Program-made: the position numbers and the translations under genes | NCBI RefSeq assembly: GCF_026191725.2 | Contig: NZ_CP120863.1 | Span: 4,382,001 to 4,446,000 of the forward strand | DNA length: 64,000 nt | Reading direction: 5' to 3' | Source of the DNA: Roseibium porphyridii | GTDB lineage: Bacteria; Pseudomonadota; Alphaproteobacteria; Rhizobiales; Stappiaceae | The notes under the pieces: generated by a model | The model's input: the letters and a program-made list of their open reading frames with translations, nothing else | Database searches by the model: none | What the model was told of the DNA's origin: nothing | Part shown: piece by piece, positions 37,005 to 46,856 of the stretch | Layout: every line of letters begins with the position of its first letter | Position numbering within the stretch: position 1 is the stretch's first letter

Positions 37005-38366
37005 TTGGCAGGATTATCTGAAAAGGAGCGAAAGCGCGGTCTTGTACTCGCGGTCGGCGGTCTTGGCGGGCTAGTCATGCTGGATGAGACCATCTTGGGC
37101 GTGTCGCTTCCCGCAATCCGCGCCGAACTTGATCTTTCGCCGACGACCGCACACTGGATCATCAATTCCTACATGCTCACCTTCACGTGCTTTGCTGCCA
37201 TTGGCGGCAAGGCGATCGACCTGTTCGGGTTGAGACCAGCCTTAATCGTGAGTTGCACCGTTTTTGCGATTGCGAGCCTTCTCGCCGGGTTTTCCGACAG
37301 TGCGGCCATGCTGATTTCAATGCGCGTGGTCCAGGGTTTTTGTGCCGCAATCATGTTCCCCATGTCGCTTGCTGCCACGACACTGTCTTTTGAGGAAAAG
37401 GAACGTGGAAGAGCCATTGGCATTCTGGCCGGCATGGCGACGATCTTTCTGGCGGCAGGCCCGATGCTCGGCGGCATTTTGACCGATTTCCTGTCCTGGC
37501 GTTGGGTCTTCTGGATCAACATCCCGATTGTCGTCGCAGGTGGTGGTCTGGCCTGCGTGCTCTGGCGCAATCCGGAGCATCCACGGCCACGCCCCGTCAT
37601 TGACCGTATCGGTCTTGTCTTGCTTTTGATCGGCTTAACCGCCTTGATTTTCGGCCTTATGGAAGGCCCCGATTTCGGCTGGGCCACGCCGGTTATTCTC
37701 GCCAGCCTGGCGGGCGGCATCATTGGACTTGTTGCGTTTGTGCTGTTTGAAGCCAAGCAAAGCAAACCACTGGTCGATGTTTCGCTGTTTCGGCTGAAAC
37801 CCTTTCACGCCAGCGCAGCGGTGATCTTGCTGACACAGATGAGCAAGATCATGGTTGCGATTTTCGTTCCGCACTTTCTCCAGCTGGAACTCCATTTTGC
37901 TGCCCTTTGGGCGGGCATAGGAACTGCGATAGCCGTGCTCCCCTTCCCGTTCCTGGCTGCACCTGCGGGCAAGTTCGTCGACAAACACGGGTCACGACGA
38001 CCCGTGGTGATTTCTCTATTTCTGATTGGTATCGCCTGTATCCTGATTGGCGCACTGATGCATTTCAACAGCTACTGGGCCATTGCGCCGGCCCTTGTTT
38101 TGTGGGGCACCGCGCTGCCGATTGCCATGATCCCCGCAACACGTTTGAACGCCAATGCAGTGCCCCAAGACAAACAGGGCGAAGTCAGTGGCATCGTGAT
38201 TACAGTCAGGCTGGTCGGGGGAACTCTCGGCGTCACTCTAGGCAGCGTCCTGTTGGCCATGAACGCTGGCTTTCCTGCCATTTTCTGGGTGACAGGCGCT
38301 CTGATCATTTTGTGTGCGCTCTACGGTTTGACCGCATTTAACGATGAAGCGCCGGAAGAACAGTAG
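37005..38366 (+). CDS. MFS drug exporter (DHA2-like, 14-TM type)
   Basis: A 453-residue inner-membrane transporter. TTG 37005 is preferred because GGGGGGA lies six bases upstream; no ATG is available. The first helices hold MLDETILGVSLPAIRAEL, and motif C-like RGRAIGILAGMATIFLAAGPMLGGIL precedes WRWVFWINIPI, both typical of EmrB/QacA-type exporters. About 14 hydrophobic segments are visible. It is probably induced together with the divergent nitroreductase by a toxic aromatic or quinone. Confidence 0.88.
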   Translation: MAGLSEKERKRGLVLAVGGLGGLVMLDETILGVSLPAIRAELDLSPTTAHWIINSYMLTFTCFAAIGGKAIDLFGLRPALIVSCTVFAIASLLAGFSDSAAMLISMRVVQGFCAAIMFPMSLAATTLSFEEKERGRAIGILAGMATIFLAAGPMLGGILTDFLSWRWVFWINIPIVVAGGGLACVLWRNPEHPRPRPVIDRIGLVLLLIGLTALIFGLMEGPDFGWATPVILASLAGGIIGLVAFVLFEAKQSKPLVDVSLFRLKPFHASAAVILLTQMSKIMVAIFVPHFLQLELHFAALWAGIGTAIAVLPFPFLAAPAGKFVDKHGSRRPVVISLFLIGIACILIGALMHFNSYWAIAPALVLWGTALPIAMIPATRLNANAVPQDKQGEVSGIVITVRLVGGTLGVTLGSVLLAMNAGFPAIFWVTGALIILCALYGLTAFNDEAPEEQ

Positions 38367-38376
38367 TTTCCGGCGC
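38349..38376. terminator. Bidirectional hairpin between convergent exporter and matB
   Basis: Perfect 9-bp arms GCGCCGGAA (38349-38357) and TTCCGGCGC (38368-38376) enclose a 10-base loop that contains the exporter stop codon. It sits between two converging genes and could stop both. Confidence 0.55.
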
Positions 38377-38402
38377 AACCTATAAACCCGTGCCGGCGCT
38401 TC

Positions 38403-39914
38403 TCAGGCGAAGTCGTCTTGAAACTGGTCTCTCAGGACGTTTTTCTGGATTTTGCCCATCGTGTTCCGCGGCAGGGTTTCCAGAACGTGGACCCGCTTGG
38501 GTTGCTTGAACTTGGCCAATTTGCTGGAAAGCGCCGATTGAACGTCGCCGCCCTCCAGACTTGCTCCGGGTTTTGGAGCCAAAACCGCGACAACAGCTTC
38601 TCCAAAATCGGGGTGCGGTACGCCGATCACCGCGCTTTCCGCAACACCGGGCATTTCGTCCAGCGCAGCTTCAACCTCGGCCGGATAAACATTGAAGCCA
38701 CCGGAAATGATTAGGTCCTTGGAACGTCCGACAATAGAGATGTAGCCCTCTTCGTCGACGCGGCCCATGTCACCGCTGATGAAGAAGCCATCGACACGAA
38801 ACTCCTGAGCTGTCTTTTCCGGCATCTGCCAATAGCCCTGGAAAACATTCGGACCCTTGATCTCGATTATTCCAACGTCACCTTGCGCCACCTCCCGGCC
38901 GGTCTTTGGGTCGGCGATCCTGATACCGACACCAGGCAACGGAAAGCCAACGGTGCCCGGTCGCCGATCACCATCATAAGGATTGGAGGTGTTCATGTTG
39001 GTTTCCGTCATGCCATAGCGTTCCAGAATGGCGTGGCCGGTGCGGTCCGAGAACTCCTTGTGGACTTCCGCCGAAAGCGGCGCAGAACCGGATATGAAGA
39101 GCCGCATATGGGCAACAAGATCTCGCGTAAACGCATCGGACCCGAGCAATCGCGAATAGAAAGTCGGAACACCCATCATCGATGTTGACCGCGGCAACAG
39201 GGCGAGCATCCGCTCCAGGTCAAATTTGGGCAGGAACAGAAGCGAACCACCTGCAATCATCAAACAATTCGTTGCAACAAAAAGACCATGCGTGTGAAAG
39301 ATCGGCAACGCGTGCAACAGAACATCATCTTCGGTGAACCGCCAAACCTTGACCAGCGTCTGGGAATTGGAGGCCAGGTTTCCATGGCTGAGCATGGCGC
39401 CTTTGGATCGGCCGGTCGTGCCGGAGGTGTAAAGGATTGCGGCCAGATCGTCTTCGTCCCTCGGGCGGGTTTCGTACTCTTCCGACATTTCATCGGCCAG
39501 CTGCGAGAGCGTGCCGGCACCGTCTGCATCAAGCGTCTGCAGCTTGGCACCGGCCTTTTGCGCCGTTCCGGCAAGCGCATCGGCCTTGGCAGGATCGCAT
39601 ACAAACACTGCCGGTTCGGCATCACCGACAAAATAGGCAATTTCAGCAGGTGTATAAGCTGTGTTGAGCGGCAGAAAGACACCGCCCGCTCTGATCGTGC
39701 CGAGATAGAGCATCAATGCGTCGGGCGCCTTTTCGGCCTGTACGGCAACCCTGTCGCCCGGTTTTACACCGAGTTTCTGCAAAGCCCCTGCATATTGCGC
39801 CGAGCGGGCAAGCATACCTCGATAGGTCAACCGGTTTCCGTCTCCGGTTTCCAGAAATACTTTTTCGGGATCCGGGATAAAGGCGGTCAGCGCGTCGAAT
39901 AGGTGATTGCTCAT
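38403..39914 (-). CDS. matB: Malonate-CoA ligase (malonyl-CoA synthetase)
   Basis: A 503-residue acyl-adenylate-forming enzyme that makes malonyl-CoA from malonate, ATP and CoA. ATG 39914 has GGGAA upstream. The overall sequence matches MatB, with RAGGVFLPLNTAYTPAEI near residue 80, the AMP-binding YTSGTTGRSKGAMLSHGN, ERYGMTETNMNTSNPYDGDRRPGTVG, GDMGRVDEEGYISIVGRSKDLI and the catalytic-lysine tail LPRNTMGKIQKN. MatA/MatC partners are not in view. Confidence 0.92.
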   Translation of the reverse strand: MSNHLFDALTAFIPDPEKVFLETGDGNRLTYRGMLARSAQYAGALQKLGVKPGDRVAVQAEKAPDALMLYLGTIRAGGVFLPLNTAYTPAEIAYFVGDAEPAVFVCDPAKADALAGTAQKAGAKLQTLDADGAGTLSQLADEMSEEYETRPRDEDDLAAILYTSGTTGRSKGAMLSHGNLASNSQTLVKVWRFTEDDVLLHALPIFHTHGLFVATNCLMIAGGSLLFLPKFDLERMLALLPRSTSMMGVPTFYSRLLGSDAFTRDLVAHMRLFISGSAPLSAEVHKEFSDRTGHAILERYGMTETNMNTSNPYDGDRRPGTVGFPLPGVGIRIADPKTGREVAQGDVGIIEIKGPNVFQGYWQMPEKTAQEFRVDGFFISGDMGRVDEEGYISIVGRSKDLIISGGFNVYPAEVEAALDEMPGVAESAVIGVPHPDFGEAVVAVLAPKPGASLEGGDVQSALSSKLAKFKQPKRVHVLETLPRNTMGKIQKNVLRDQFQDDFA

Positions 39915-40158
39915 CAAGAATTCCCAGGTTTGCCGTCAAGTGCCGAGGCCATAAGCCGCTCGGGTTGACAGTTAAAGCAAGTCTCCACAATTTCAGCAAG
40001 GTCACATTCCTTAGCTGAACTGCCAATGCTACTTACGAAGTCTCTGGCCGTTGTGACGGTCCTTTCCTTGACTTACCTCAATTTCGGCCAACACCTCTTT
40101 CAAGGTATGCTGGGTTGTGCCGTCACTTCGGCCAAGGAAAGCAGCGAGGATATCCTGG

Positions 40159-40812
40159 ATGCCTGAAATCAGGGGACTGACACTGGCGGAACTGATTGCC
40201 GACGGCGCCGTTCATTTGGTCGGCATCTGTTTGGGCATAACGGCAACGGTCATTCTGGCCGTGACGATGTGGGACGTAGCGGATCGCGCACGCCAGGTGA
40301 CGGTCATGATCTACGCCGCCTGTCTGATGACGATGCTGATCTGTTCTGCGCTCTACAACATGTTCGCCAAGGACCATAAATCGGGCATCTTGCGACGTCT
40401 CGATCACGCAGCAATCTTCCTCATGATTGCAGGCACATATACACCATTGGCCGCAATCATCATCGGAGGTTGGACGGGAGGTATCCTGTTGGCCATCGTT
40501 TGGACTGGCGCTGTGGCGGGAGCTATCGTCAAGCTGGCGCACCTGACAGGCCTGGACCGTCTGACGGTACCAATCTATCTCGGCCTGGGATGGGTTGTTG
40601 TTTTTGCGGTCCAGCCGTTGATCGAAAAAGCGTCCAGTTTCGGCTTTTTCATGATCCTGGCCGGCGGGCTGCTCTATACGATCGGAACAGTCTTTTATGC
40701 CTGGAAGAAGCTGCCGTTCCAGAATGCGATCTGGCACGCATTCGTGCTTGCGGCCGCGGTCTGTCATTTCACGGCCGTTTTTCACGATGTGGCCCTGGCC
40801 ATGACACCATGA
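40159..40812 (+). CDS. Haemolysin III/YqfA family membrane protein
   Basis: A 217-residue protein with seven hydrophobic helices of the HlyIII/PAQR-like family. The start at ATG 40159 follows GAGGA by eight bases; an upstream ATG at 40117 is less likely. Family features are DGAVHLVGICLGI, SALYNMF and the RLDHAAIFLMIAGTYTPLA stretch with its conserved His, plus a late AFVLAAAVCHFTAV. Its physiological role is unknown; the haemolysin label is historical. Confidence 0.88.
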   Translation: MPEIRGLTLAELIADGAVHLVGICLGITATVILAVTMWDVADRARQVTVMIYAACLMTMLICSALYNMFAKDHKSGILRRLDHAAIFLMIAGTYTPLAAIIIGGWTGGILLAIVWTGAVAGAIVKLAHLTGLDRLTVPIYLGLGWVVVFAVQPLIEKASSFGFFMILAGGLLYTIGTVFYAWKKLPFQNAIWHAFVLAAAVCHFTAVFHDVALAMTP

Positions 40813-40830
40813 TGGCTGTGAAACAAAGAA

Positions 40831-40863
40831 AAAGTGCAGCTCGCATTCAGCAAGCTGCACTTT
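40831..40863. terminator. Bidirectional terminator between convergent genes
   Basis: Perfect 11-bp arms AAAGTGCAGCT (40831-40841) and AGCTGCACTTT (40853-40863), flanked by A and T tracts, lie between the HlyIII gene and the L,D-transpeptidase gene. This is a good intrinsic terminator shape for both. Confidence 0.8.
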
Positions 40864-40880
40864 AAAAGCATCGCATTTCG

Positions 40881-41615
40881 TCAAGCTTCGGCGTTCGGAT
40901 CTTTCTGCAGAACAACAACCTTGGTCCTGAGCGGCACCCGATTGAACAGGTCAATGACGTCCTGCTGCCACATGCGGATGCAGCCCGAAGAAACGCTCTT
41001 ACCGATGGAATTTGGCTGGTTTGTTCCGTGTATCCGGTACAGCGTGTCCGTTGCGCCTTGCCACAAATCCATGGCGCGGGCCCCGAGTGGATTTCGCAGT
41101 CCGGCAGGAAAACCTTTTTCCCAGTATCGCTCCAGCGACGGCTTGCGCGCGATCATTTCCCGTGGAGGGCGCCAGATAGGATGAGGGCGTTTTACTCGGA
41201 TCAATGCCTCGCCTGACCACGCAAACCCGGCACGTCCCACGCCGATGCCATAACGCAGCGCCTTGTTGTTTCCGAGCGTCCAATAAAGAAAATTATTGTA
41301 GGGATCGACGACAATCGTTCCTGGCTTCTCACGGGTTTTGTACTCAACCACCTGACGCCAGTATTGCTTGTCGAATTTCTTGTAGTTGATCGCAGGCCAG
41401 GTGAAGTCCCCGTCGGGCAAAGCTGCATAGGCCGAAGCATAGTCGAATTCTTCACCTGGCAGTTCGGCCTGATCCGGCAGACCGACAATGGTTGCAGTCT
41501 GGCAACCGGCGAGTGCGGATCCGGCAAGTGCAAGACTGCCAGCAAGAAGAAAGCGGCGACTGAAAACGTTTTCTTGCGCCGGTACAGTATCATTCAGCGA
41601 TTTGGTACGCTTCAT
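40881..41615 (-). CDS. L,D-transpeptidase lipoprotein (YkuD/ErfK)
   Basis: A 244-residue cell-wall enzyme. A twin-arginine-like SRRFLLAG (from residue 19) leads to a lipobox ending at Cys38 (ALAGC), so it is probably a Tat- or Sec-exported lipoprotein. The YkuD domain is intact: His196 in YRIHGTNQ and the nucleophile Cys212 in SVSSGCIRM. It should form 3-3 cross-links or attach proteins to peptidoglycan in the periplasm. It is convergent with the HlyIII gene. Confidence 0.9.
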   Translation of the reverse strand: MKRTKSLNDTVPAQENVFSRRFLLAGSLALAGSALAGCQTATIVGLPDQAELPGEEFDYASAYAALPDGDFTWPAINYKKFDKQYWRQVVEYKTREKPGTIVVDPYNNFLYWTLGNNKALRYGIGVGRAGFAWSGEALIRVKRPHPIWRPPREMIARKPSLERYWEKGFPAGLRNPLGARAMDLWQGATDTLYRIHGTNQPNSIGKSVSSGCIRMWQQDVIDLFNRVPLRTKVVVLQKDPNAEA

Positions 41616-41783
41616 GGGACCTCCTGAAAATCAGGCTTCTTATTGAGACAGCTTTTCAACAGTTGCAAGTCACATTCCGCCGATCTGCCTTACATTCTTC
41701 GCATGATTGCCTAGATTAACGGAGCCTGTTACCTGAGGGCCTCACTTCCCTGCCGTTTATTGCCATTCTTGAAGGACTCTCCC

Positions 41784-42851
41784 TTGCAAAACGAGACGAC
41801 CAAGTCCCCCTTCCCCGTGTTCGACGGTCACAACGACACACTGCTCAAGTTGGAAATTGACAAGATAAAGGGCAAGGAACGGAGCTTTTTCGACCGCTCC
41901 AAGACAGGTCACATCGACATGGTCCGCGCCGAGGAAGCAGGCTTTGCAGGCGGCCTCTTTGCCATGTTTGTGCCTTCCAATCCCGACCAGGACTTTTCAA
42001 AACCGTTCGACCCCAAGGACCCGGCCAATTATCAGCCTGTCCCGCAAAAGGAAGCCCTGGAGTTCACCTATCGGCTGATCGAGCGTGCCGAGCAGATTGT
42101 TGAGGATTCGGATCAACGCGTCGCGATCTGCCGAACGCCGGATGAAATCCGCTCGGCAATCGACGCGCAGACCATGGCGATCAGCCTCCATATTGAGGGT
42201 GCGGAAGCGATCGATACGCAATTATATGCCCTGGAGGAACTCCACAAGCGCGGTCTCAGGTCACTTGGTCTCGTCTGGAGCCGCGAGAATGCGTTTGGCT
42301 ATGGTGTTCCAATGGCCCACCCCGCGTCACCGGACATCGGTCCTGGATTGACCGGCCCAGGACGTGACCTGGTTCGCGCCTGCAATCAACTGGGCATCCT
42401 TCTCGATGTCTCACACCTGAATGAAAAGGGGTTTTGGGACCTCGCCCGCATCACGGATCGACCCATCGTTGCCAGTCATTCCAACGTTCACGAACTATGC
42501 GCGAGCAGCCGGAACCTGACTGACAAGCAGCTCGATGCGATCAAAGAAAGCGAAGGGCTCGTCGGCATCAATTTCCACATTGCCTTTTTACGTCCCGATG
42601 GCGCCTACGCTCGTGACATGTCACTTGATGTCATGGCCGACCATGCGGCTTATCTTGTTGATCGCGTTGGCGAAGATTGCGTGGCGCTCGGATCCGATTT
42701 CGACGGATGCATGCTTCCAAAAGACATCGGCGATGTCACCGGACTTTATCGTCTGATGGAAGCTTTTGATGCCCGTGGCTTCAATTCCCAGCTTCTGGAG
42801 AAAATTGCTTACAAAAACTGGCTTTCCGCTCTTGAGAAGGCGGCGGCATAA
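41784..42851 (+). CDS. Membrane (renal) dipeptidase, family M19
   Basis: A 355-residue zinc dipeptidase. TTG 41784 is chosen because AAGGA lies seven bases upstream; a TTG at 41760 is also open. Zinc-site regions are DGHNDTLL near the start, HIEGAEAID with the bridging Glu, DVSHLNEKGFWDL and IVASHSNVHELC, and then GSDFDGC. No signal peptide is seen, so it appears cytoplasmic. It sits near a GntR regulator and a peptide ABC operon, suggesting dipeptide breakdown after import. Confidence 0.9.
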   Translation: MQNETTKSPFPVFDGHNDTLLKLEIDKIKGKERSFFDRSKTGHIDMVRAEEAGFAGGLFAMFVPSNPDQDFSKPFDPKDPANYQPVPQKEALEFTYRLIERAEQIVEDSDQRVAICRTPDEIRSAIDAQTMAISLHIEGAEAIDTQLYALEELHKRGLRSLGLVWSRENAFGYGVPMAHPASPDIGPGLTGPGRDLVRACNQLGILLDVSHLNEKGFWDLARITDRPIVASHSNVHELCASSRNLTDKQLDAIKESEGLVGINFHIAFLRPDGAYARDMSLDVMADHAAYLVDRVGEDCVALGSDFDGCMLPKDIGDVTGLYRLMEAFDARGFNSQLLEKIAYKNWLSALEKAAA

Positions 42852-43292
42852 AGACAAGCCAATCGCGTTACCGACAGAGGGCATCTTGACTTCCGAGCCG
42901 GGATGGAAAGGTGCCGTATACTGCCTTGCGTACAGGTACACTTTTCGGACCTGCTCTCATTTTTGTTACTGATGCTGTCGAAATCGCGATTGCAATTGGT
43001 TACCCTAAACGGAAGAATGACGACACTGTAATTTCTAGCAGCCATTGACTCATCAATCAGGTATCGCATTGTAACTGCGCATTTTTGCTCTTGCTGTTAT
43101 TTTGCAAGAAGAGACGCAGACAGGTGCTTTCATCGGGAAATTGGCTGTCCGTGACTGACATGCCCCATCGACCGGCTTTCCAAACTTGGAACACCGGGTA
43201 GAGACTCGAACAAACAGTGGCCTGAGATTATTCTCCGGCGACAGTTCTTGTGGTGCTGCCAGTCTTATTCGCTGCCAGGGGGAGGCAACGGC
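42852..43292. other. Intergenic region before GntR gene
   Basis: About 440 bp between two plus-strand genes. I see no gene, no clear terminator after the dipeptidase and no confident operator. Short open frames here have no ribosome sites. Confidence 0.5.
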
Positions 43293-44060
43293 TTGGACGA
43301 GATTGTAATTGCGGAAAACGTGCCGCAAGCCAGGGCAAAGGCCAACAAGAAACGGGCGCGCAAGTCAGATGCCGTCTATCAGGACCTTAAACGCAAGATC
43401 CTGACTGGAACCTTGACAGCCGATAGCCCGATCACCGAACAGTCTCTCGCAAAGGACTATGCTTGTTCGCAAAGCACGATACGCGAAGCCTTGATGCTGC
43501 TTCAGGAATACGGACTTGTTGTCAGGCGCGGCTACCAGGGCACGTTTGTCACCGACCCGACACCGCTGGAAGCAAAACTGATGCTGAAGCTGCGCTTCGA
43601 CATTGAATCCACCGGCATTCTGGAAGCAGCCAAACTGGTCACGCCAAGGCAGATCGAGGAACTCAGGGAACTTGACCAGGACTTTGAGGAATACCGCGCC
43701 GTGCGAGATGTCTTTGGATGCGCGGAAGTCGACAGATATTTGCACTTAAAGCTCTTCCGGATAGCACAGATGCCTGTTCTGGAACCTGTCCTGGTCCGGA
43801 CTACGATGATGCTGCAGCGTGTGATGCTGCCGACACCCAGATCGGAGAAGGCATGGTCGCGGCCAAATGTGACCCCTCACAAGGATATTTTCGACGCGCT
43901 GCAGAAGCGAAATGTCCAAGGTGCGCTCAATTCACTGCAGGCGCACATTCTCTCAAGCGCCGTTCTGCTCGCGCCGCACTTCTATGGTTCAGATCTCGGC
44001 AGATTGAAGAATGAATACGACCATGAGCCCGTTCAGGCGCTCGGGCTGACCGGGTTTTAA
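43293..44060 (+). CDS. GntR/FadR-type transcriptional regulator
   Basis: A 255-residue regulator. TTG 43293 follows AGGGGGAGG by seven bases. The N-terminal winged helix (about residues 24-90) includes AVYQDLKRKILTGTL, ITEQSLAKDYACSQSTIREALMLLQEYGLVVRRGYQGTFV. An FCD ligand-binding domain follows with VDRYLHLKLFRIA and TPHKDIFDALQKRNVQGA. It is convergent with the second peptide transporter operon and downstream of the dipeptidase gene; either could be its target. Confidence 0.88.
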   Translation: MDEIVIAENVPQARAKANKKRARKSDAVYQDLKRKILTGTLTADSPITEQSLAKDYACSQSTIREALMLLQEYGLVVRRGYQGTFVTDPTPLEAKLMLKLRFDIESTGILEAAKLVTPRQIEELRELDQDFEEYRAVRDVFGCAEVDRYLHLKLFRIAQMPVLEPVLVRTTMMLQRVMLPTPRSEKAWSRPNVTPHKDIFDALQKRNVQGALNSLQAHILSSAVLLAPHFYGSDLGRLKNEYDHEPVQALGLTGF

Positions 44061-44081
44061 GCTCAAGCCTGCGCCGTAACG

Positions 44082-45707
44082 TCAGGCGCTTTCCATCATC
44101 TGCTGTTGTGTCAGCATGGCCGCACCGATCAGTTCTTTGGTGTATTCGCACTTCGGGGCTTCGAATATGTCGTCGACCGTACCGGCCTCGACCACCTTAC
44201 CGCGCTGCATGACCATCACCGTATCCGAGAGTGCACGCACGACTGCAAGATCGTGGCTGATGAAAAGGTAGGTCAGATCATAGGTGTTCTGCAGATCTCT
44301 CAGCAGTTCAACCACCTGTTTCTGGATCGTCCGGTCAAGCGCGGATGTCGGCTCATCAAGGACAACCAGTTCCGGTTTCAGAACCATTGTGCGTGCAATC
44401 GCAATACGCTGGCGCTGGCCACCTGAAAATTCATGGGGGTAGCGGTTGCGCATTGCGGGATCGAGCGAGACCTCCTCAAGCGCCTTGCAGGCACGCAGGT
44501 CCCTGTCTTTTCCACTCAAGGACGGTTCGTGTACCAGAAGCCCTTCGGATATGATCTGTCCGACCGTCATGCGTGGACTGAGAGAGCCGAACGGGTCCTG
44601 GAAAATGAGCTGCATGTCCTTGCGCAGCTCCCGCATGGCCGCCCGGTCTCTGCCGGTAATCTGCTGTCCCTGGAACACAACCCGTCCACCGGCAGGGAGA
44701 AGGTTCAGAATGGCCCGGCCCAGTGTTGATTTGCCGGAACCGCTTTCACCAACGATCCCGAGGGTCTGGCCCTTGCGCAACGAAAAGCTGATGTCGTCAA
44801 CCGCCCGCAGGACATGCCTTGGCTTCAGGAAACCTGAATCCAGCTCAAACTCCACCTCAACTTTCTGGGCTTCCAGAAGAACAGGAGCAGTCTCCGGAAC
44901 TTGCGGTTTGTGGCCGGTGGGCTCTGCGTCCAGAAGCATTTTCGTATAAGGGTGCTCCGGTTGCGTGAAGATGCTGTTGGTCTCTCCGCTTTCAACCACT
45001 TCACCCGTTTTCATCACATAGACCCGGTCGGCGATGCGCCGAACAATACCGAGATCATGGGTGATGAAAATCACAGCCATTCCAAGCCGCTTTTGAAGAT
45101 CTGCCAGAAGGTCCAGGATCTGGGCCTGCGTTGTCACGTCAAGCGCCGTGGTGGGTTCATCAGCGATCAGGACATCGGGATCATTCGCAAGCGCCATGGC
45201 GATCATGACACGTTGGCGCTGACCGCCGGACATCTCATATGGATAGGCTTTGATTTTGCGCTCAGGCTCGGGAATGTTGACGAGCTTCAGAAGGTCGAGC
45301 GCCTTTGCCTTCGCTGCTTTCCAGGACAGACCGCCATGGACCACCATGGGTTCCGCCAGCTGGCGGCCAATGGTGTAGAGTGGGTCCAAGGACGTCATGG
45401 GTTCCTGGAAGATCATTGTGATCTTGGCACCGCGAATGCCGTTCAGCTGCCGAACCGGCAACCCCAAAATGTTGCGATCTTCATAGATCACTTCGCCCTG
45501 GGTTCTGCCGTTTGAAGCAAGAAGGCCCATTGCGGCCATCAATGTCTGGCTCTTGCCGGACCCACTTTCACCAACAATGGCAACCGTTTCGCCAGCATCG
45601 ACATGAATGTTGACGCCTCGAACCGCGTTGACCGTGCCCGTTGCCGTCTCAAAGTCGACGACGAGATCCTTGATGGAGAGCACTGTCTTGTTTTTCGTAT
45701 CTGTCAT
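44082..45707 (-). CDS. Two-domain peptide ABC transporter ATPase (DppD-DppF fusion)
   Basis: A 541-residue ATPase with two complete nucleotide-binding domains in one chain, as in YejF/GsiA. ATG 45707 follows GGAGAG. Domain 1 has [31 protein letters not shown] and [14 protein letters not shown]; domain 2 has [30 protein letters not shown] and [15 protein letters not shown] linker of about 40 residues joins them. It replaces the separate DppD and DppF of the first operon in this window. Confidence 0.94.
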   Translation of the reverse strand: MTDTKNKTVLSIKDLVVDFETATGTVNAVRGVNIHVDAGETVAIVGESGSGKSQTLMAAMGLLASNGRTQGEVIYEDRNILGLPVRQLNGIRGAKITMIFQEPMTSLDPLYTIGRQLAEPMVVHGGLSWKAAKAKALDLLKLVNIPEPERKIKAYPYEMSGGQRQRVMIAMALANDPDVLIADEPTTALDVTTQAQILDLLADLQKRLGMAVIFITHDLGIVRRIADRVYVMKTGEVVESGETNSIFTQPEHPYTKMLLDAEPTGHKPQVPETAPVLLEAQKVEVEFELDSGFLKPRHVLRAVDDISFSLRKGQTLGIVGESGSGKSTLGRAILNLLPAGGRVVFQGQQITGRDRAAMRELRKDMQLIFQDPFGSLSPRMTVGQIISEGLLVHEPSLSGKDRDLRACKALEEVSLDPAMRNRYPHEFSGGQRQRIAIARTMVLKPELVVLDEPTSALDRTIQKQVVELLRDLQNTYDLTYLFISHDLAVVRALSDTVMVMQRGKVVEAGTVDDIFEAPKCEYTKELIGAAMLTQQQMMESA

Positions 45708-45717
45708 CGCTCTCTCC

Positions 45718-46842
45718 TCACCGATCCTTCGGGTCCAGCGCATCGCGCAGACCGTCGCCGATAAAGTTCAGCGCGAATAGCGTCGATGTCAGGAAAATGG
45801 ATGGGAAGATGAGCATCCAGGCAGCTCCTTGCAGATTGCGTGCGCCTTCTGAAATCAGAACGCCCCAGCTTGTCATCGGCTCCTGAATGCCGAGCCCCAG
45901 GAAGGACAGAAAGCTTTCCAGCAGAATGACCTTGGGCACCAGCAGTGTCATGTAGACAACGACCGGACCCAACGTGTTTGGAATGATGTGGCGTCGCACG
46001 ATGCCGCCATCGGCAACACCCATGGCCTCTGCGGCCTGCACATATTCCTGACGTTTGATCGTGAGCGTTTGACCGCGCACGATACGTGCCATGTCGAGCC
46101 ATTCGACAGCGCCCACGGCGATGAACATCAAGATGAAGTTGCGACCGAAAAACACCACCAGCATGATCACGAAGAAAATGAAGGGGAGCGAATAGAGTAT
46201 GTCTACGACCCGCATCATCATCTGATCAATGCGTCCGCCAAGATATCCGGAGGTGGCCCCATAGAGGACACCAATGCTGATGGCAACGATTGTCGCCAGG
46301 AGCCCGATGGTCAGTGACACCCGGCCGGCAATAAACGTTCGTGTCATCATATCCCGGCCGTTCGCATCAGTGCCGAAATAGAAATGGATGTAGTTGATGT
46401 CAGCGCGAAGTGTTGCCTGTTTCTTGTCGGCCGAAAACTCGCCAATCTCGGCATTCTTGAACAGGTCGCTTCGATCAATATATCGCGTGGTTCGCGGGTC
46501 GATTTCACGGCGGGAGCTGATGCGGGCAATCACCTGGTCGCCGACCTGCTCATAGCTGTCCAAGGTCACGCGAGCACGCTTGACTGCTCTTTCAAAGCCC
46601 GGTTCGACCTGTTCCTGGCGCGGGTAGGCTTCAAGGCTGGCAGGTACTTTGACGTAGTCGCGGTAGACGGTGTCAAATTTATGGGGCGACAAGATAGGCC
46701 CAAGAACCGAGAGCAGTGCGATGATCACCAGAACAATCATTGAGGCGACAGCAGCGCGGTTGGCCAGAAGCCGGTCGCGGGCATCGTCCCAAAGGGATCT
46801 GCCTTTCGCGGGAGCTTCGTTGTTTGACATGGCAATGGTCAT
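45718..46842 (-). CDS. Peptide ABC transporter permease (OppC type)
   Basis: A 374-residue inner-membrane permease. ATG 46842 follows GAGGAGG; a longer frame to 46932 would run into the upstream permease gene. An N-terminal helix is followed by a periplasmic stretch of about 110 residues (SPHKFDTVYRDYVKVPASLE to GTDANGRDMMTR) and then the permease core. The coupling loop contains EYVQAAEAMGVADGGIVRRHIIPNTLGP, and the tail is GDGLRDALDPKDR. It lies 10 bp upstream of the ATPase gene. Confidence 0.92.
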   Translation of the reverse strand: MTIAMSNNEAPAKGRSLWDDARDRLLANRAAVASMIVLVIIALLSVLGPILSPHKFDTVYRDYVKVPASLEAYPRQEQVEPGFERAVKRARVTLDSYEQVGDQVIARISSRREIDPRTTRYIDRSDLFKNAEIGEFSADKKQATLRADINYIHFYFGTDANGRDMMTRTFIAGRVSLTIGLLATIVAISIGVLYGATSGYLGGRIDQMMMRVVDILYSLPFIFFVIMLVVFFGRNFILMFIAVGAVEWLDMARIVRGQTLTIKRQEYVQAAEAMGVADGGIVRRHIIPNTLGPVVVYMTLLVPKVILLESFLSFLGLGIQEPMTSWGVLISEGARNLQGAAWMLIFPSIFLTSTLFALNFIGDGLRDALDPKDR

Positions 46843-46856
46843 TATAACGCCCCTCC

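Noticed and set aside
44060..44100. Hairpin GCGCC/GGCGC between the convergent GntR and fused ATPase genes
   Set aside because: Arms are only 5 bp and include the ATPase stop codon; too weak to call a terminator.
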